From positions 670,001 to 734,000 of the forward strand of contig NZ_CP027218.1 of the NCBI RefSeq assembly GCF_004124275.1: a DNA stretch of 64,000 bases. Direction: 5' to 3'. The DNA comes from Pseudomonas sp. DTU12.3 (GTDB lineage Bacteria; Pseudomonadota; Gammaproteobacteria; Pseudomonadales; Pseudomonadaceae). The notes under the pieces are model-generated. The model saw nothing but the letters and a program-made list of their open reading frames with translations. It had not been told where the DNA came from and did no database searches. The position numbers were made by a program, and so were the translations under genes. Of the stretch, positions 10,649-20,470 are shown piece by piece; within the stretch, counting starts at the first letter, position 1, and every line of letters begins with the position of its first letter.

Positions 10649-10930
10649 TCACACGTCTTTGCGGATCGGCTCTTCGACTTTCTGCGCCTGCACGTCGATG
10701 GTGTGCGGCGGGTTGGCCTGAGCGGTGGCTTGTGGCTGCACCGGTGGCACTGGCTGCGCAGGCGTCACGGTTGGATCAGCGGCAGGTTTTTCGTCGTCGT
10801 TCATGGCTTTGCGGAAGCCTTTGATCGACTCGCCAACGTCGGTGCCGAGGTTTTTCAGTTTCTTGGTGCCGAACACCAACACCACGACTACCAGAATGAC
10901 AATCCAGTGTTTCCAGTCAAAAATGCCCAT
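10649..10930 (-). CDS. tatA: Sec-independent protein translocase TatA
   Basis: 93 aa starting MGIFDWKHW. One N-terminal TM helix, the [10 protein letters not shown] hinge, an amphipathic helix and a Pro/Gln-rich tail. Oligomerises to form the Tat pore. ATG 10930 was chosen over an upstream in-frame start because the protein must begin with the TM anchor. 10 bp from tatB and 25 bp after hisE. Confidence 0.96.
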   Translation of the reverse strand: MGIFDWKHWIVILVVVVLVFGTKKLKNLGTDVGESIKGFRKAMNDDEKPAADPTVTPAQPVPPVQPQATAQANPPHTIDVQAQKVEEPIRKDV

Positions 10931-10955
10931 GTTGCTGTTCCTCTCTAAAAATTGT

Positions 10956-11288
10956 TCAGGCGGACGGACGCGAGGCTTTCTCGACGTGTCCGGACAGGCC
11001 GAAGCGGCGATCCAGTTCATCCAGCACAGCCTGCGGATGCTGCCCCAGTTGGGCGAGCATGACCATGCTGTGGAACCACAGGTCGGCGGTCTCGTAAATC
11101 ACATCGCTGCAGTCGCCACTGATCGCGGCATCCTTGGCGGCAATAATGGTTTCGACCGACTCTTCGCCGACTTTCTCCAGAATCTTGTTCAAACCCTTGT
11201 GATACAGACTAGCTACATACGAGCTGTCGGCAGCTGCGCCTTTGCGCTCTTCGAGCACTTCAGCCAGGCGGGTCAGGGTGTCACTCAT
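10956..11288 (-). CDS. hisE: Phosphoribosyl-ATP pyrophosphatase
   Basis: 110 aa MazG-like enzyme of histidine biosynthesis (second step). The acidic motif of the family is visible ([13 protein letters not shown], then [13 protein letters not shown]). It overlaps hisI by 8 bases; separate hisI and hisE genes are normal in Pseudomonas, unlike the fused enterobacterial HisIE. Confidence 0.96.
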   Translation of the reverse strand: MSDTLTRLAEVLEERKGAAADSSYVASLYHKGLNKILEKVGEESVETIIAAKDAAISGDCSDVIYETADLWFHSMVMLAQLGQHPQAVLDELDRRFGLSGHVEKASRPSA

Positions 11289-11682
11289 GTTTGTGTCCTG
11301 CGGAATAAATGGCGTGCGGGTCTTTCAGGACCGGATCGACGGTTTTCCAGTCGCCGTTTTCGAAGACGCGGTAAAAGCAGCTTTGACGGCCGGTATGGCA
11401 AGCGATGTCGCCGATCTGTTCAACCATCAGGATGATCACGTCGGCGTCACAGTCCAGACGCATTTCATGCAGGGTCTGCACATGGCCGGACTCTTCGCCC
11501 TTGCGCCACAGCTTGCCACGCGAACGTGACCAGTAGATTGCACGGTTTTCCGCGGCGGTCAGTTCGAGCGCTTCGCGGTTCATCCAGGCCATCATCAGCA
11601 CGCGTCCGGTCTTGTGATCCTGGGCAATCGCCGGCACCAGGCCATCAGCGTCCCACTTGATCTCGTCCAGCCAGTTTTTCAT
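11281..11682 (-). CDS. hisI: Phosphoribosyl-AMP cyclohydrolase
   Basis: 133 aa. Third step of histidine synthesis. The zinc/magnesium site motifs are visible: RLDCDADVI (clustered Asp) and [12 protein letters not shown] 11682 ([10 protein letters not shown]) was preferred over an in-frame TTG two codons upstream. Overlaps hisE. Confidence 0.96.
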   Translation of the reverse strand: MKNWLDEIKWDADGLVPAIAQDHKTGRVLMMAWMNREALELTAAENRAIYWSRSRGKLWRKGEESGHVQTLHEMRLDCDADVIILMVEQIGDIACHTGRQSCFYRVFENGDWKTVDPVLKDPHAIYSAGHKHE

Positions 11683-11714
11683 CTTCAATTCCCGAAACGC
11701 AGCTACGAGCGTTG

Positions 11715-11780
11715 AGCTTCAAGCTGCAAGTAAAAGCAGATTGCGGTGTTGCTGTAACGTCAGGCTTGCAGCTCGCAGCT
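11715..11780. repeat. Imperfect inverted repeat, AGCTTCAAGCTGCAAG type
   Basis: AGCTTCAAGCTGCAAG and CTTGCAGCTCGCAGCT face each other (13 of 16 paired) between ubiB and hisI. Resembles another class of small interspersed repeats found between Pseudomonas genes. Confidence 0.5.
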
Positions 11781-11802
11781 TATAACTTGCAGCTGATTCG
11801 TG

Positions 11803-13407
11803 CTATCGGCGAACGACCAGATACAAGCCCACGGCCACCATGATTCCCGCCGGCCAATGTCCCAATTCGTTTAGCGGGCCACCGATGGCGAGGATCACCC
11901 CGCCGGCCAGATGCGCGCAACCGAGCAGGCGCAGGAACCAGTCGTCCTTGCGTTTATGCCACGGTGGCGGCGGGTCGTAGGCGTGTGGCTGGGACATGCG
12001 TTCGAGCAGATCGCGGGCCATATTCGCCAGATGCGGCAACTGTTCAAACTGGCTCTGCACGTTGCCGAGCAAGGCTTTCGGGCTGACGCGCTCGCGCATC
12101 CAGCGTTCGAGGAATGGCTGCGCGGTGTTCCACAGATCCAGATCCGGATACAGCTGACGGCCAAGACCTTCGATGTTCAGCAGGGTCTTTTGCAGCAGCA
12201 CCAGTTGCGGCTGCACTTCCATGTTGAAACGGCGTGCGGTCTGGAACAGGCGCATCAGCACCTGGCCAAATGAAATATCTTTTAACGGTTTTTCGAAGAT
12301 CGGTTCGCACACGGTGCGGATCGCCGCTTCGAATTCGTTGAGTTTGGTTTCTGCCGGAACCCAGCCCGAATCGATGTGCAACTGCGCCACGCGACGGTAG
12401 TCACGCTTGAAGAAGGCGAACAGGTTGCGCGCCAGATAATCCTGGTCTTCCGGGGTCAGGCTGCCGACGATGCCGCAGTCGATCGCGATGTATTGCGGGC
12501 TCCACGGGTTGACGGTGCTGACGAAGATGTTGCCCGGGTGCATGTCGGCGTGGAAAAAACTGTCGCGGAACACTTGGGTGAAGAAAATCTCCACGCCACG
12601 CTCGGCGAGCATTTTCATGTCGGTGCGCTGGTCGGCGAGGGTCGCCAGATCTGTCACCTGAATGCCGTAGATGCGCTCCATCACCAGCACTTTCGGCCGG
12701 CACCAGTCCCAATAGACCTGCGGCACATAGAGCAGCGGCGAACCTTCGAAGTTGCGCTTCAACTGGCTGGCGTTGGCCGCCTCGCGCAGCAGATCGAGTT
12801 CGTCGTAGATGGTTTTTTCGTAGTCCTGGACCACGTCGACCGGGTGCAGCAGACGCGCGTCGGCGGAGACTTTTTCGGCGGCACGGGCGAGGATGAACAG
12901 CCACGCCAGATCCTGCGCGATGATCGGCTTGAGGCCCGGACGGATCACCTTGACCACCACTTCTTCGCCAGTTTTCAGCTGCGCGGCATGCACCTGCGCC
13001 ACCGAGGCCGAGGCCAGCGGTTCGACGTCGAAGCGGCTGAACACGTCGCTGATTTTCTTGCCCAGTTGCTCTTCGATCAGCTTGATCGATAGCTGCGAAT
13101 CGAACGGCGGCACACGATCCTGCAGGTGCATCAGCTCATCGGCGATGTCTTCCGGCAGCAGGTCGCGGCGGGTCGAAAGAATCTGCCCGAACTTGATGAA
13201 AATCGGCCCGAGATCCTGCAACGCCAGACGCAAACGCGCGCCCCGGCTCAGATCCAGCGGCTTGCGCGGGAACCAGCGCCACGGCAGCACATAGCGCAGC
13301 GCGAGGAGAAACCACGGCAACGGCAGATCGAACAGCAGGTCATCGAGGCGGTAGCGGATCACGACGCGCTGGATGCGCAACAGACGGCGGACGGCAAGCA
13401 GCTTCAT
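11803..13407 (-). CDS. ubiB: Ubiquinone biosynthesis regulatory protein kinase UbiB
   Basis: 534 aa member of the atypical kinase/ATPase (ADCK3/COQ8) family needed for aerobic ubiquinone synthesis. Visible: KFGQ motif (about residue 72), Ala-rich loop ASASVAQVH in place of a P-loop, and the catalytic HADMHPGN loop (about 286). Two C-terminal TM helices (about 495-534) anchor it to the inner membrane. Overlaps ubiJ by 4 bases in a ubiE-ubiJ-ubiB operon. Confidence 0.96.
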   Translation of the reverse strand: MKLLAVRRLLRIQRVVIRYRLDDLLFDLPLPWFLLALRYVLPWRWFPRKPLDLSRGARLRLALQDLGPIFIKFGQILSTRRDLLPEDIADELMHLQDRVPPFDSQLSIKLIEEQLGKKISDVFSRFDVEPLASASVAQVHAAQLKTGEEVVVKVIRPGLKPIIAQDLAWLFILARAAEKVSADARLLHPVDVVQDYEKTIYDELDLLREAANASQLKRNFEGSPLLYVPQVYWDWCRPKVLVMERIYGIQVTDLATLADQRTDMKMLAERGVEIFFTQVFRDSFFHADMHPGNIFVSTVNPWSPQYIAIDCGIVGSLTPEDQDYLARNLFAFFKRDYRRVAQLHIDSGWVPAETKLNEFEAAIRTVCEPIFEKPLKDISFGQVLMRLFQTARRFNMEVQPQLVLLQKTLLNIEGLGRQLYPDLDLWNTAQPFLERWMRERVSPKALLGNVQSQFEQLPHLANMARDLLERMSQPHAYDPPPPWHKRKDDWFLRLLGCAHLAGGVILAIGGPLNELGHWPAGIMVAVGLYLVVRR

Positions 13408-14027
13408 GCGTTATCGCTTGGGTCGAGGGATCGGGAAAGGCGCTCGAAACGCGCCTCGAGACGTTCCAGATCAAGTTTGATCCGGTCCAGTTCGCTGAAG
13501 CGCGCTTCGGCTTCGCGCTGCCCGACGAGGGTGCGCGATTCTTCGGCGAGGTATTCGGCGAGATTCTGGTTGAGGCTGGCAAATCCTTGTTGATACCAGC
13601 GTGCGCGGCTGCGCAGATGACCGCCAATCAGTTGCGTGGCGACAGGTCCCAGCCAGCGCGAGAGTTCGTACTCCCAGTCCAGCTCAAGATCCTGCAACAC
13701 GCCGGCCAATTCCAGCAGCACGCCGCTGTCGCCATCGAGCTCGACTTCCGGGGCGTGCAACACCGCAGTCTTGTCTTTGCTCACGGCCAGTTTGACCAGG
13801 CTGGAGGCTGGGGCACGCAGGGTGCAGTCGACACCGGTTTCCCAGTGCGAGGCCAGCATCAGACCTTCGTCGCTGGGCAAGATGAACAGTTGCAGCGCCG
13901 GGCTGCGGCAGTCGACGGCAATTACCTTGCCGGTCAAATGCGCCAGCCGCGGCAGCGCCGTGCTGTCGAGACGCAGCACCCGGTTGAGGCCGAGTTCAAC
14001 GCTGGCGAGCAGCCCGGTGAGCAACAT
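13404..14027 (-). CDS. ubiJ: Ubiquinone biosynthesis accessory factor UbiJ
   Basis: 207 aa with an N-terminal SCP2 lipid-binding domain (to about residue 110) and a C-terminal coiled-coil stretch rich in Glu/Arg/Leu. Acts as a lipid-binding scaffold with UbiK in the Ubi metabolon. Its start overlaps the ubiE stop by one base and its end overlaps ubiB. Assigned from the SCP2-like sequence and the invariant ubiE-ubiJ-ubiB order. Confidence 0.93.
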   Translation of the reverse strand: MLLTGLLASVELGLNRVLRLDSTALPRLAHLTGKVIAVDCRSPALQLFILPSDEGLMLASHWETGVDCTLRAPASSLVKLAVSKDKTAVLHAPEVELDGDSGVLLELAGVLQDLELDWEYELSRWLGPVATQLIGGHLRSRARWYQQGFASLNQNLAEYLAEESRTLVGQREAEARFSELDRIKLDLERLEARFERLSRSLDPSDNA

Positions 14028-14797
14028 CAGGGCTTGATGCCACGGTGCAGGGCGACGATGCCTGCGGTCATGTTGTGATAGGTCACGCGGTCGAAACCGG
14101 CGTCGACCATCATCGACTTCAACGTTTCCTGATTCGGGTGCATGCGGATCGATTCGGCGAGGTAGCGATAGCTTTCCGAGTCATTGGTGATCAGCTTGCC
14201 CATCAGCGGCATGAAGGCGAACGAGTACGCGTCGTAGGCTTTCGACATCAGCGCGTTGGTCGGCTTCGAGAATTCCAGCACCAGCAGACGACCGCCGGGC
14301 TTGAGCACGCGCAACATCGAACGCAGGGCGTCTTCCTTGTGCGTCACGTTGCGCAGGCCGAAGGCGATGGTCACGCAGTCGAAGTGGTTGTCCGGGAACG
14401 GCAGTTTTTCGGCGTCCGCCTGAACGAATTCGACGTTGCCGGCGACACCCAGATCGAGCAGGCGGTCACGGCCGACCTTGAGCATCGATTCGTTGATGTC
14501 AGCCAGCACCACCTGACCGGTCGGGCCAACCAGGTGCGAGAATTTTTTGGTCAGGTCGCCGGTACCGCCGGCGATGTCCAGCACGCGGTTACCGCTGCGC
14601 ACACCCGACAGTTCGATCGCGAAACGCTTCCACAGACGGTGCATGCCGCCCGACAGAAGGTCGTTCATCAGGTCGTACTTGGCGGCTACCGAGTGGAAAA
14701 CCTCAGCGACTTTTTCCGCTTTCTGGCTTTCCGGAACGTTTTTGAAGCCGAAGTGAGTGGTGGGTTCGGCATCGCTGCCTTTGCGCTGATCAGTCAT
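14027..14797 (-). CDS. ubiE: Ubiquinone/menaquinone C-methyltransferase UbiE
   Basis: 256 aa class I SAM methyltransferase. SAM motif I ([12 protein letters not shown]), then [11 protein letters not shown] and the [15 protein letters not shown] segment, all typical of UbiE. ATG 14797 gives the family N-terminus ([18 protein letters not shown]); longer in-frame extensions are not conserved in character. First gene of the operon, 154 bp from the divergent granule-associated gene. Confidence 0.97.
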   Translation of the reverse strand: MTDQRKGSDAEPTTHFGFKNVPESQKAEKVAEVFHSVAAKYDLMNDLLSGGMHRLWKRFAIELSGVRSGNRVLDIAGGTGDLTKKFSHLVGPTGQVVLADINESMLKVGRDRLLDLGVAGNVEFVQADAEKLPFPDNHFDCVTIAFGLRNVTHKEDALRSMLRVLKPGGRLLVLEFSKPTNALMSKAYDAYSFAFMPLMGKLITNDSESYRYLAESIRMHPNQETLKSMMVDAGFDRVTYHNMTAGIVALHRGIKP

Positions 14798-14951
14798 ATC
14801 GCTGTCACCAAAAGAGAATGCGCGACATTCTAATCCCCAAGCCATGCTTTGTCTTGGAATGGCTAAAGGTAAGATGGGCGACCTTCGGGACGATTTGCCG
14901 CAGCAGCGGTCAAGATTTACCGACACCTATTGATCAATCAGGAGGCATTCA

Positions 14952-15227
14952 ATGGCCAAAATCAGTGTTGAACGTGCCCACAACCTGGGTAAGGAAGCCG
15001 CCCGCGAGAAGGCCGACAAGCTCGCGCAGAAACTTTCCGAGCAATATGGCCTGGAGCCGCAATGGTCCGGCGACACCCTGAACCTCAAGCGCTCGGGCGT
15101 GAAAGGCGCGGTGCATGTGGCGGACGATTCGATCAAGGTCGACGTTGAGCTGGGCATCATGATGTCGGCCATGAGCGGCATGATCAAAGCCGAAATCGAG
15201 AAAGCCCTCGACAAAGCGCTGTTCTGA
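14952..15227 (+). CDS. Polyhydroxyalkanoic acid system family protein
   Basis: 91-aa small protein of the family found next to PHA genes (equivalent to PA5062). It begins MAKISVERAHNLGKEAAREK, is Lys/Glu-rich and ends in a helical segment with MSAMSGMIKAEIEKAL. Function is unknown; location suggests a role with PHA granules. SD sequence AGGAGG lies 8 nt before the ATG. Confidence 0.85.
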   Translation: MAKISVERAHNLGKEAAREKADKLAQKLSEQYGLEPQWSGDTLNLKRSGVKGAVHVADDSIKVDVELGIMMSAMSGMIKAEIEKALDKALF

Positions 15228-15250
15228 TTCCTGGTTGCAATGTTATCCCC

Positions 15251-15340
15251 TGTGGGAGCGGGCTTGCTCGCGAATGCGGTGTGTCAGTCGACTCAGATAT
15301 TGACTGATACACCGCATTCGCGAGCAAGCCCGCTCCCACA
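15251..15340. repeat. REPIN (GTGGGAGCGGGCTTGCTCGCGAA family), 90 nt
   Basis: Two inverted REPs with matching flanking bases (ATGCGGTGT / ACACCGCAT), so nearly the whole unit can fold into one long hairpin. Located 130 nt before phaI. Confidence 0.88.
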
Positions 15341-15469
15341 TTTGTTTTGTGGTGCCCCTGCTGTTTATGTCAGTTGTTAGGGTGCCGTTTCTAATTTTTC
15401 TACTTACTTTGTGCATGAGCCCGACACTTGTCCGGCAGTTCCTCAAACCTTCTGCGCGTGAGGTGCACC

Positions 15470-15892
15470 ATGGCCAAAGTTATTTTGAAGAAAAAAATCG
15501 ACGCTTCGACTTCTGCTCTGAGCGACGTCAAATCCTATGCCCGCAAGATCTGGCTGGCAGGCCTGGGTGCCTACGCCAAGGTCGGCCAAGAGGGCAACGA
15601 GTACTTTCAAGAGTTGATCAAAGCTGGTCAAACTGTTGAAAAGAAAGGCAAAAAAGCCGTCACCGAAAAACTCGAAGCGGCCAACGCCGAGATCGATGAA
15701 GCCAAGGGTGAAGTGAGTTCATTCAAAGGTCGCGTCGAAGTTCAGCTCGACAAGGTCGAGAAGGCGTTCGACTCCCGTGTAGCAAGCGCCTTGAATCGTA
15801 TCGGCATTCCGTCTAAACATGACGTTGAGACACTCTCTGCTAAGCTCGATGAGCTGACGGCATTGCTCGAACGCGTCGCGCGTAAATCTTAA
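15470..15892 (+). CDS. phaI: Phasin PhaI
   Basis: 140-aa phasin of the poly(hydroxyalkanoate) granule-associated family (KIWLAGLGAYAKVGQEG, then a long amphipathic helix and a C-terminal heptad-like segment). It coats mcl-PHA granules. ATG 15470 preceded by GTGAGG. It shares its N-terminal half with PhaF, 10 bp downstream, reflecting the usual phaIF operon. Known to be activated by PhaD in P. putida. Confidence 0.94.
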   Translation: MAKVILKKKIDASTSALSDVKSYARKIWLAGLGAYAKVGQEGNEYFQELIKAGQTVEKKGKKAVTEKLEAANAEIDEAKGEVSSFKGRVEVQLDKVEKAFDSRVASALNRIGIPSKHDVETLSAKLDELTALLERVARKS

Positions 15893-15902
15893 GGAGAACG
15901 GG

Positions 15903-16865
15903 ATGGCTGGCAAAAAGACTACTGATAAAAAAGATAGCAGCTCGTGGGTCGGGAAGGTCGAATCCTACTCCCGCAAAATCTGGCTGGCTGGTTTAGGCGT
16001 GTACTCGAAGATCGACACTGACGGCAGCAAGCTCTTCGATACATTGGTCAAAGACGGCGAGAAAGCCGAGAAGCTCACCAAGTCGGCAGTCGGCAAGAAA
16101 GTCGATGCCGCCAAGGACTCTGCTACCTCGGCCAAGTCGCGCATCAGCGGCGTGAAAGATCGCGCACTGGGCAAGTGGGACGAGCTGGAAGGGGCTTTTG
16201 ACAAGCGCCTGAACAGCGCGATTTCGCGCCTCGGTGTACCGAGCCGCAATGAAGTCAAAGCGCTCAACAGCAAGGTCGACACACTGACCAGACAGATCGA
16301 AAAACTCACCGGTCTGAAAGCTCAGCCTGTGACGGCGAAAACCGCTGCTGCCAAGCCTGCAGCGAAAACTGCGGCGGCCAAACCTGCTGCTAAAACGACG
16401 GCCAAGCCACTGGCCAAGGCAGCGGCTAAACCTGCCGCAAAAGCAGCGGCCAAGCCTGCAGCGAAAACTGCTGCCGCCAAGCCAGCAGCAAAAGCTGCAG
16501 CCAAACCGGTTGCCGCCAAAGCCGCTGCCAAACCGGCAGCAAAACCTGCGGCCAAAACCGCAGCGAAGCCTGCGGCCAAGCCTGCAGCGAAAACCGCAGC
16601 GAAGCCTGCGGCCAAGCCTGCAGCGAAAACCGCTGCCGCGAAGCCGGCTGCCAAGCCTGCGGCGAAACCCGCTGCGGCGAAAAAACCGGCAGTGAAAAAA
16701 CCGGTCGCACCGAAAGCCGCTGCGCCGAAACCGGCCGCGCCTGCTGCAGCCAAGCCGGCCACTCCGGCAGCTCCGGTGAGCGCGTCGAACTCCGCCGCAG
16801 CACCGACTCCGGTGGCTACCCCGACTGTTGCATCGACGCCGTCGACGCCAACCAGTCAGTCCTGA
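15903..16865 (+). CDS. phaF: Phasin PhaF with histone-like C-terminal domain
   Basis: 320 aa. Residues 1-140 form the phasin domain (SYSRKIWLAGLGVYSKIDTD). Residues about 142-260 are tandem AAKPAAK-type repeats, highly basic, like histone H1/AlgP; the tail is Ala/Pro/Thr/Ser-rich. In P. putida this protein binds granules with one half and nucleoid DNA with the other, distributing granules at division. The repeat number is likely variable between strains. Confidence 0.95.
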   Translation: MAGKKTTDKKDSSSWVGKVESYSRKIWLAGLGVYSKIDTDGSKLFDTLVKDGEKAEKLTKSAVGKKVDAAKDSATSAKSRISGVKDRALGKWDELEGAFDKRLNSAISRLGVPSRNEVKALNSKVDTLTRQIEKLTGLKAQPVTAKTAAAKPAAKTAAAKPAAKTTAKPLAKAAAKPAAKAAAKPAAKTAAAKPAAKAAAKPVAAKAAAKPAAKPAAKTAAKPAAKPAAKTAAKPAAKPAAKTAAAKPAAKPAAKPAAAKKPAVKKPVAPKAAAPKPAAPAAAKPATPAAPVSASNSAAAPTPVATPTVASTPSTPTSQS

Positions 16866-16879
16866 TTTATCAGGGCAAA

Positions 16880-16915
16880 ACAAAACGCCCGGCCTGTGAA
16901 GGTCGGGCGTTTTGT
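16880..16915 (+). terminator. Rho-independent terminator of phaIF
   Basis: Perfect 11-bp arms ACAAAACGCCC and GGGCGTTTTGT; symmetric, so it could also act on the minus strand. Confidence 0.85.
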
Positions 16916-16920
16916 TTGAA

Positions 16921-16995
16921 GATCAAAAGATCGCAGCCTTCGGCAGCTCCTATACAGACCTCTGTAGGAGCTGCCGAAGGCTGCGATCTTTTGAT
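16921..16995. repeat. REP pair, TGTAGGAGCTGC...TGCGATCTTTTGATC family
   Basis: GATCAAAAGATCGCAGCC arm followed by its inverse, between the convergent phaF and phaD. Confidence 0.85.
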
Positions 16996-17001
16996 TCCGG
17001 G

Positions 17002-17622
17002 TCACTCGTGGTCTTCAAGATACTGCAGGGCCATGCGTTCGGTAGCGACCTTCACCGGCGGCAAAAGATGCGGGGCCACCAGCATCATGATCTGATAAAC
17101 CACCAGCCTGACCTCGCCCTCACGATCAAGAATCCGCTGATAGTCCAGAGAAAACAGTAGCGTCATGGTGATCTGCTCCACCAACTGCCCCAACGCCTGG
17201 GTATCGCTGACCAGCTGCCCGCCCGCCTTCAACCGCGCCAGCAACGACGCCAGCGTGCGCTTCAATGCATTGAGCAGATTGCGAATGCCCTTGGCCAGTT
17301 TCGGCAAGCGCCCGGCGAGGTTCGACAGGTCCTGAAACAGGAACCGATACTGCGCCAGCCGCTCGACGATCAGATGCAGGAACAGCCAATAATCCTCCGG
17401 TGCCAGCTCGACATCCGATGGCGGATCCAGCAGCGGGGCCAGTTCATTCTGGAAGCGCTCGAACAACCCGAGAATCAGCGGTTCCTTGCCATGGAAGTGG
17501 TAGTAAAGGTTGCCCGGGCTGATCCCCATTTCGTTGGCAACCTCCATGGTGGAGACGTTCGGCTCGCCCTTTTCGTTGAACAATTGCAAAGCACATTCGA
17601 GAATCCGGTCGCGGGTTTTCAT
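17002..17622 (-). CDS. phaD: TetR-family regulator PhaD
   Basis: 206 aa. N-terminal TetR HTH (residues 1-50: TMEVANEMGISPGNLYYHF) and an all-helical ligand domain. In P. putida PhaD is an activator of the phaC1 and phaI promoters, responding to a fatty-acid-derived CoA ester. 30 bp after phaC2 as the last gene of phaC1-phaZ-phaC2-phaD. Confidence 0.94.
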   Translation of the reverse strand: MKTRDRILECALQLFNEKGEPNVSTMEVANEMGISPGNLYYHFHGKEPLILGLFERFQNELAPLLDPPSDVELAPEDYWLFLHLIVERLAQYRFLFQDLSNLAGRLPKLAKGIRNLLNALKRTLASLLARLKAGGQLVSDTQALGQLVEQITMTLLFSLDYQRILDREGEVRLVVYQIMMLVAPHLLPPVKVATERMALQYLEDHE

Positions 17623-17652
17623 CCAGTCTTCTTAGAAAAGTTCGGTTAAGCG

Positions 17653-19335
17653 TCAGCGCACACGCACGTAGGTACCGGGCGCTGCCTCCATCGGTGGATA
17701 GTTAGGGTTGCCGAGGGTGAACGAGGTTTCGTGCTGCGCGCCGGAGCGCTGTTGAATCCATTCCAGCCACTGCGGCCACCAGCTGCCGTCGACGTGCTTG
17801 GCGTCGTAGTACCAGGCGCGCGGGTCGCTGCTCATCTTGCCGTTCTCGACGTACGCGGCTTTCGGGTTACTCGGCGGGTTGAGAATGCTCTGCACGTGGC
17901 CGCTGTTGGACAGCACGAAACGTCGCTCGCCGCCGAGCAGCAAGGTCGAGCGATACACCGCATCCCATGGCGTAATGTGGTCGTTCATGCCAGCGACGCT
18001 GAAGCTGTCGACGGTGACCTTCTGCAGGTCGATCGGCGTGCCACAGACTTCCAGGCCACCCGGATGGGTCAGCGGGTTGTGCTTGAAGAAGTCCAGCAAG
18101 TCGCCGTGAAACGCCGCCGGCAGGCGAGTGTTGTCGTTGTTCCAGTAGAGGATGTCGAAGGCCGGCGGCTCTTTGCCCAACAGGTAGTTGTTGACGAAGT
18201 AGCTCCAGATCAAATCGTTGGGGCGCATCCAGGCGAAGACCTTGGCCATGTCGCGACCGTCGAGCACGCCTTTCTGATAGGAACGACGCTTGGCGGCTTC
18301 GAGGGTTTGCTCATCGGCAAACAGTGTGGCCGAAGTTTCGATTTCACTGTCGAGCAGGCTGACCAGATAGGTTGCGCTGGAGACCCGGCGAAGTTGCCGC
18401 TTGGCCTGCAAATGCCCTTGCAGCGCGGCGATGGTCAGCCCGCCGGCGCAGGCACCCATCAGGTTGACCTCGCGGGCGCCGGTGATCGCCCGGCAGATGT
18501 TCATTGCCTCTTCCACCGCTTCGACGTAGGTCGACAGGCCCCATTCGCGATGGCGCACATCAGGGTTGCGCCAGCTGATCATGAACGTCTGCAAACCGTT
18601 TTTCAGCGCGTACTGGACGAAGCTGTTATGCGGGCTCAGGTCGAAAATGTAGTACTTGTTGATTTGCGGCGGCACCACCAGCAGCGGCTTGGCGTACTGC
18701 TTTTCGCTCATTGGCTTGTACTGGATCAGCTCAAGCAAATCGTTGCGAAACACCACTGAGCCGGTGGTGGTGGCGACGGTCTTGCCGACCTCGAAAGCCT
18801 GTTTGGTCACCTGGCGCGGCAAACCGTCGTTGTGCAGCAAGTCATCGAATAAATGACTGAGGCCGCGCACCAGACTGTGGCCGCCAGAGTTGAAAAGCTC
18901 TTTCACCGCCAGCGGGTTGAGCAGGGTGTTGGACGGCGCCACCGCGTCGTTGAGCAGGGTGAAAGCGAAGTGCGCGCGAGCGCGGTCTTCCGGGTTCATG
19001 TCGCTGTCGTCGATCCAGCTTTTGACCTGTTTCTGCCAGGCCAGATACGCCTGCAGGCTGCGCCGGTAAAACGGGTTGAGGCTCCACGCCGGATCAGCGA
19101 AACGGCTGTCCTGTGGATTGGTCGGGTGCAGGGTTTCGCCGAGCAGCACGCGGCCCAGTTGGCCGCCGAGTTTCAAGGCGTGTTTTGCGCTATGAATCGG
19201 GTTGCGCAAACCATGGGCGGCGACGCTGCGCAAGGTCGAGATCAGGTCCCGGCCGCGCAGGCCGGTGATCGCACTCTGTGCGTTGATGAACACGGCGGGG
19301 CTGGGCACTCCGCCCGTCGCTGGTTTGTCGCGCAT
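17653..19335 (-). CDS. phaC2: Class II poly(3-hydroxyalkanoate) polymerase 2
   Basis: 560 aa. Polymerises medium-chain (R)-3-hydroxyacyl-CoA. The lipase-like box is GACAGG with the nucleophile Cys near residue 296; catalytic Asp in AGMNDHITPWDA and His in SNSGHVQSILNPP. SD AAGGAG lies 9 nt before the ATG. It is a paralogue of PhaC1, from which it is separated by phaZ; the phaZ-phaC2 gap is 138 bp with no repeat. Confidence 0.96.
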   Translation of the reverse strand: MRDKPATGGVPSPAVFINAQSAITGLRGRDLISTLRSVAAHGLRNPIHSAKHALKLGGQLGRVLLGETLHPTNPQDSRFADPAWSLNPFYRRSLQAYLAWQKQVKSWIDDSDMNPEDRARAHFAFTLLNDAVAPSNTLLNPLAVKELFNSGGHSLVRGLSHLFDDLLHNDGLPRQVTKQAFEVGKTVATTTGSVVFRNDLLELIQYKPMSEKQYAKPLLVVPPQINKYYIFDLSPHNSFVQYALKNGLQTFMISWRNPDVRHREWGLSTYVEAVEEAMNICRAITGAREVNLMGACAGGLTIAALQGHLQAKRQLRRVSSATYLVSLLDSEIETSATLFADEQTLEAAKRRSYQKGVLDGRDMAKVFAWMRPNDLIWSYFVNNYLLGKEPPAFDILYWNNDNTRLPAAFHGDLLDFFKHNPLTHPGGLEVCGTPIDLQKVTVDSFSVAGMNDHITPWDAVYRSTLLLGGERRFVLSNSGHVQSILNPPSNPKAAYVENGKMSSDPRAWYYDAKHVDGSWWPQWLEWIQQRSGAQHETSFTLGNPNYPPMEAAPGTYVRVR

Positions 19336-19473
19336 GACTCAACACTCCTTCGTCTTCAGGCCAAAAACACATTCACCGAACCAGAACACCATAGACGCTG
19401 TTATCGGTTGCTGCCTGCGCGGCGTCCTGCCACGCACTTTCTGTAAAGCCCTGCATAAAGCCTGCCGCAGCGC

Positions 19474-20328
19474 TTAGCCGCCCTGCGGTGTCGGATGCGG
19501 ATGCATCACCGCGCGCTGACGTTCCTCCTGGAGGAATTTCATGATGATCGGCGCCACGGCTTCGGCGCGGGTGATCAGGAACAGATGGCCGTCATCGATG
19601 ATGTGCAACTGCGCGTTGGGAATGCGCCAGGCGAGCATGCGCATGTTGATCAGCGGGATCAGCGGATCGTCGTCACCGGCCAGCACCAGCGTCGGCTGAT
19701 GGATCTTGTGCAGCCAGTGAATGCTGGTCCAGCCGAGGCCGGCAAACAGCTGCCAGTAATAACCGAGCTTGCCCGCCGAGCGTACTTTCGCCGCGTGGCT
19801 GGCGGCCAGGGTCGGGTCGCGACGGAACGAGCCGCCATAGATCAGCGGCGCGATGCGGATCACGTGCGAAGGCTGAATGTAGCGCCGTGGACTGGCCATC
19901 ATCCACAGCACTTTCGGTTTGCCCGGCACCATCACCGCACCGGCCGCAGTCGCCGCCAGCACCAGTTTCTTGCAGCGTTCGGGGTAGTCGTAGGCGAACT
20001 GCTGCGCGAGTGCGCCGCCCCACGACACGCCGATGACGTTGACCTGACCGTAATCGAGGTAATCGAGCATCCGCGAGGTCAGCTTGGCCAGGCCGGGAAA
20101 GCGATACGGCCGGTTAGGCGTCGAGGAGCCGCCGACACCGGGGACGTCGAAGGCGATCACTTCCAGATCCGGGTCCAGCGCCGCGACAAATGGAAACACC
20201 AGCTCCAGGTTGGCGCCGATGCCGTTGAAAATCAGCAAGGGCGTCAAGTGAGGCTTGCCGGGGCGTACCGCCGTGCGGATGGTCTGCCCATCCAGATCGA
20301 CGGTACGGAATATGAACGGTTGCGGCAT
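19474..20328 (-). CDS. phaZ: Intracellular PHA depolymerase
   Basis: 284-aa alpha/beta hydrolase that degrades intracellular mcl-PHA. Catalytic triad visible: Ser near 102 in GVSWGGA, Asp near 221 in AGDDDPLIP, His near 248 in DDGHLFLI. Family length normal. Lies between the two synthase genes; a REP pair occupies the phaC1-phaZ gap. Confidence 0.96.
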   Translation of the reverse strand: MPQPFIFRTVDLDGQTIRTAVRPGKPHLTPLLIFNGIGANLELVFPFVAALDPDLEVIAFDVPGVGGSSTPNRPYRFPGLAKLTSRMLDYLDYGQVNVIGVSWGGALAQQFAYDYPERCKKLVLAATAAGAVMVPGKPKVLWMMASPRRYIQPSHVIRIAPLIYGGSFRRDPTLAASHAAKVRSAGKLGYYWQLFAGLGWTSIHWLHKIHQPTLVLAGDDDPLIPLINMRMLAWRIPNAQLHIIDDGHLFLITRAEAVAPIIMKFLQEERQRAVMHPHPTPQGG

Positions 20329-20364
20329 GCGTCAGGCCCTGTGGATTTAAATTCACCACACCCC

Positions 20365-20453
20365 CTGTAGGAGCTGCCGAAGGCTGCGATCTTTTGATCT
20401 TGTTTTTTAAAAATCAAAAGTCAAAAGATCGCAGCCTGCGGCAGCTCCTACAG
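20365..20453. repeat. REP pair, TGTAGGAGCTGC...TGCGATCTTTTGATC family, inside the pha operon
   Basis: Inverted arms of about 38 nt flanking a T/A-rich centre between the phaC1 stop and phaZ start (both minus strand). Could lower read-through to phaZ or stabilise phaC1 mRNA. Confidence 0.85.
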
Positions 20454-20470
20454 GGGAGGGGTGGTGTCAA

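Noticed and set aside
16320..16700. Regular short repeats suggestive of a CRISPR or satellite
   Set aside because: Repeats are codon-phased AAKPA coding units with no unique spacers.
16322..16762. 146-aa Ala/Gly-rich minus-strand open frame
   Set aside because: Reverse of the PhaF AAKPA repeats.
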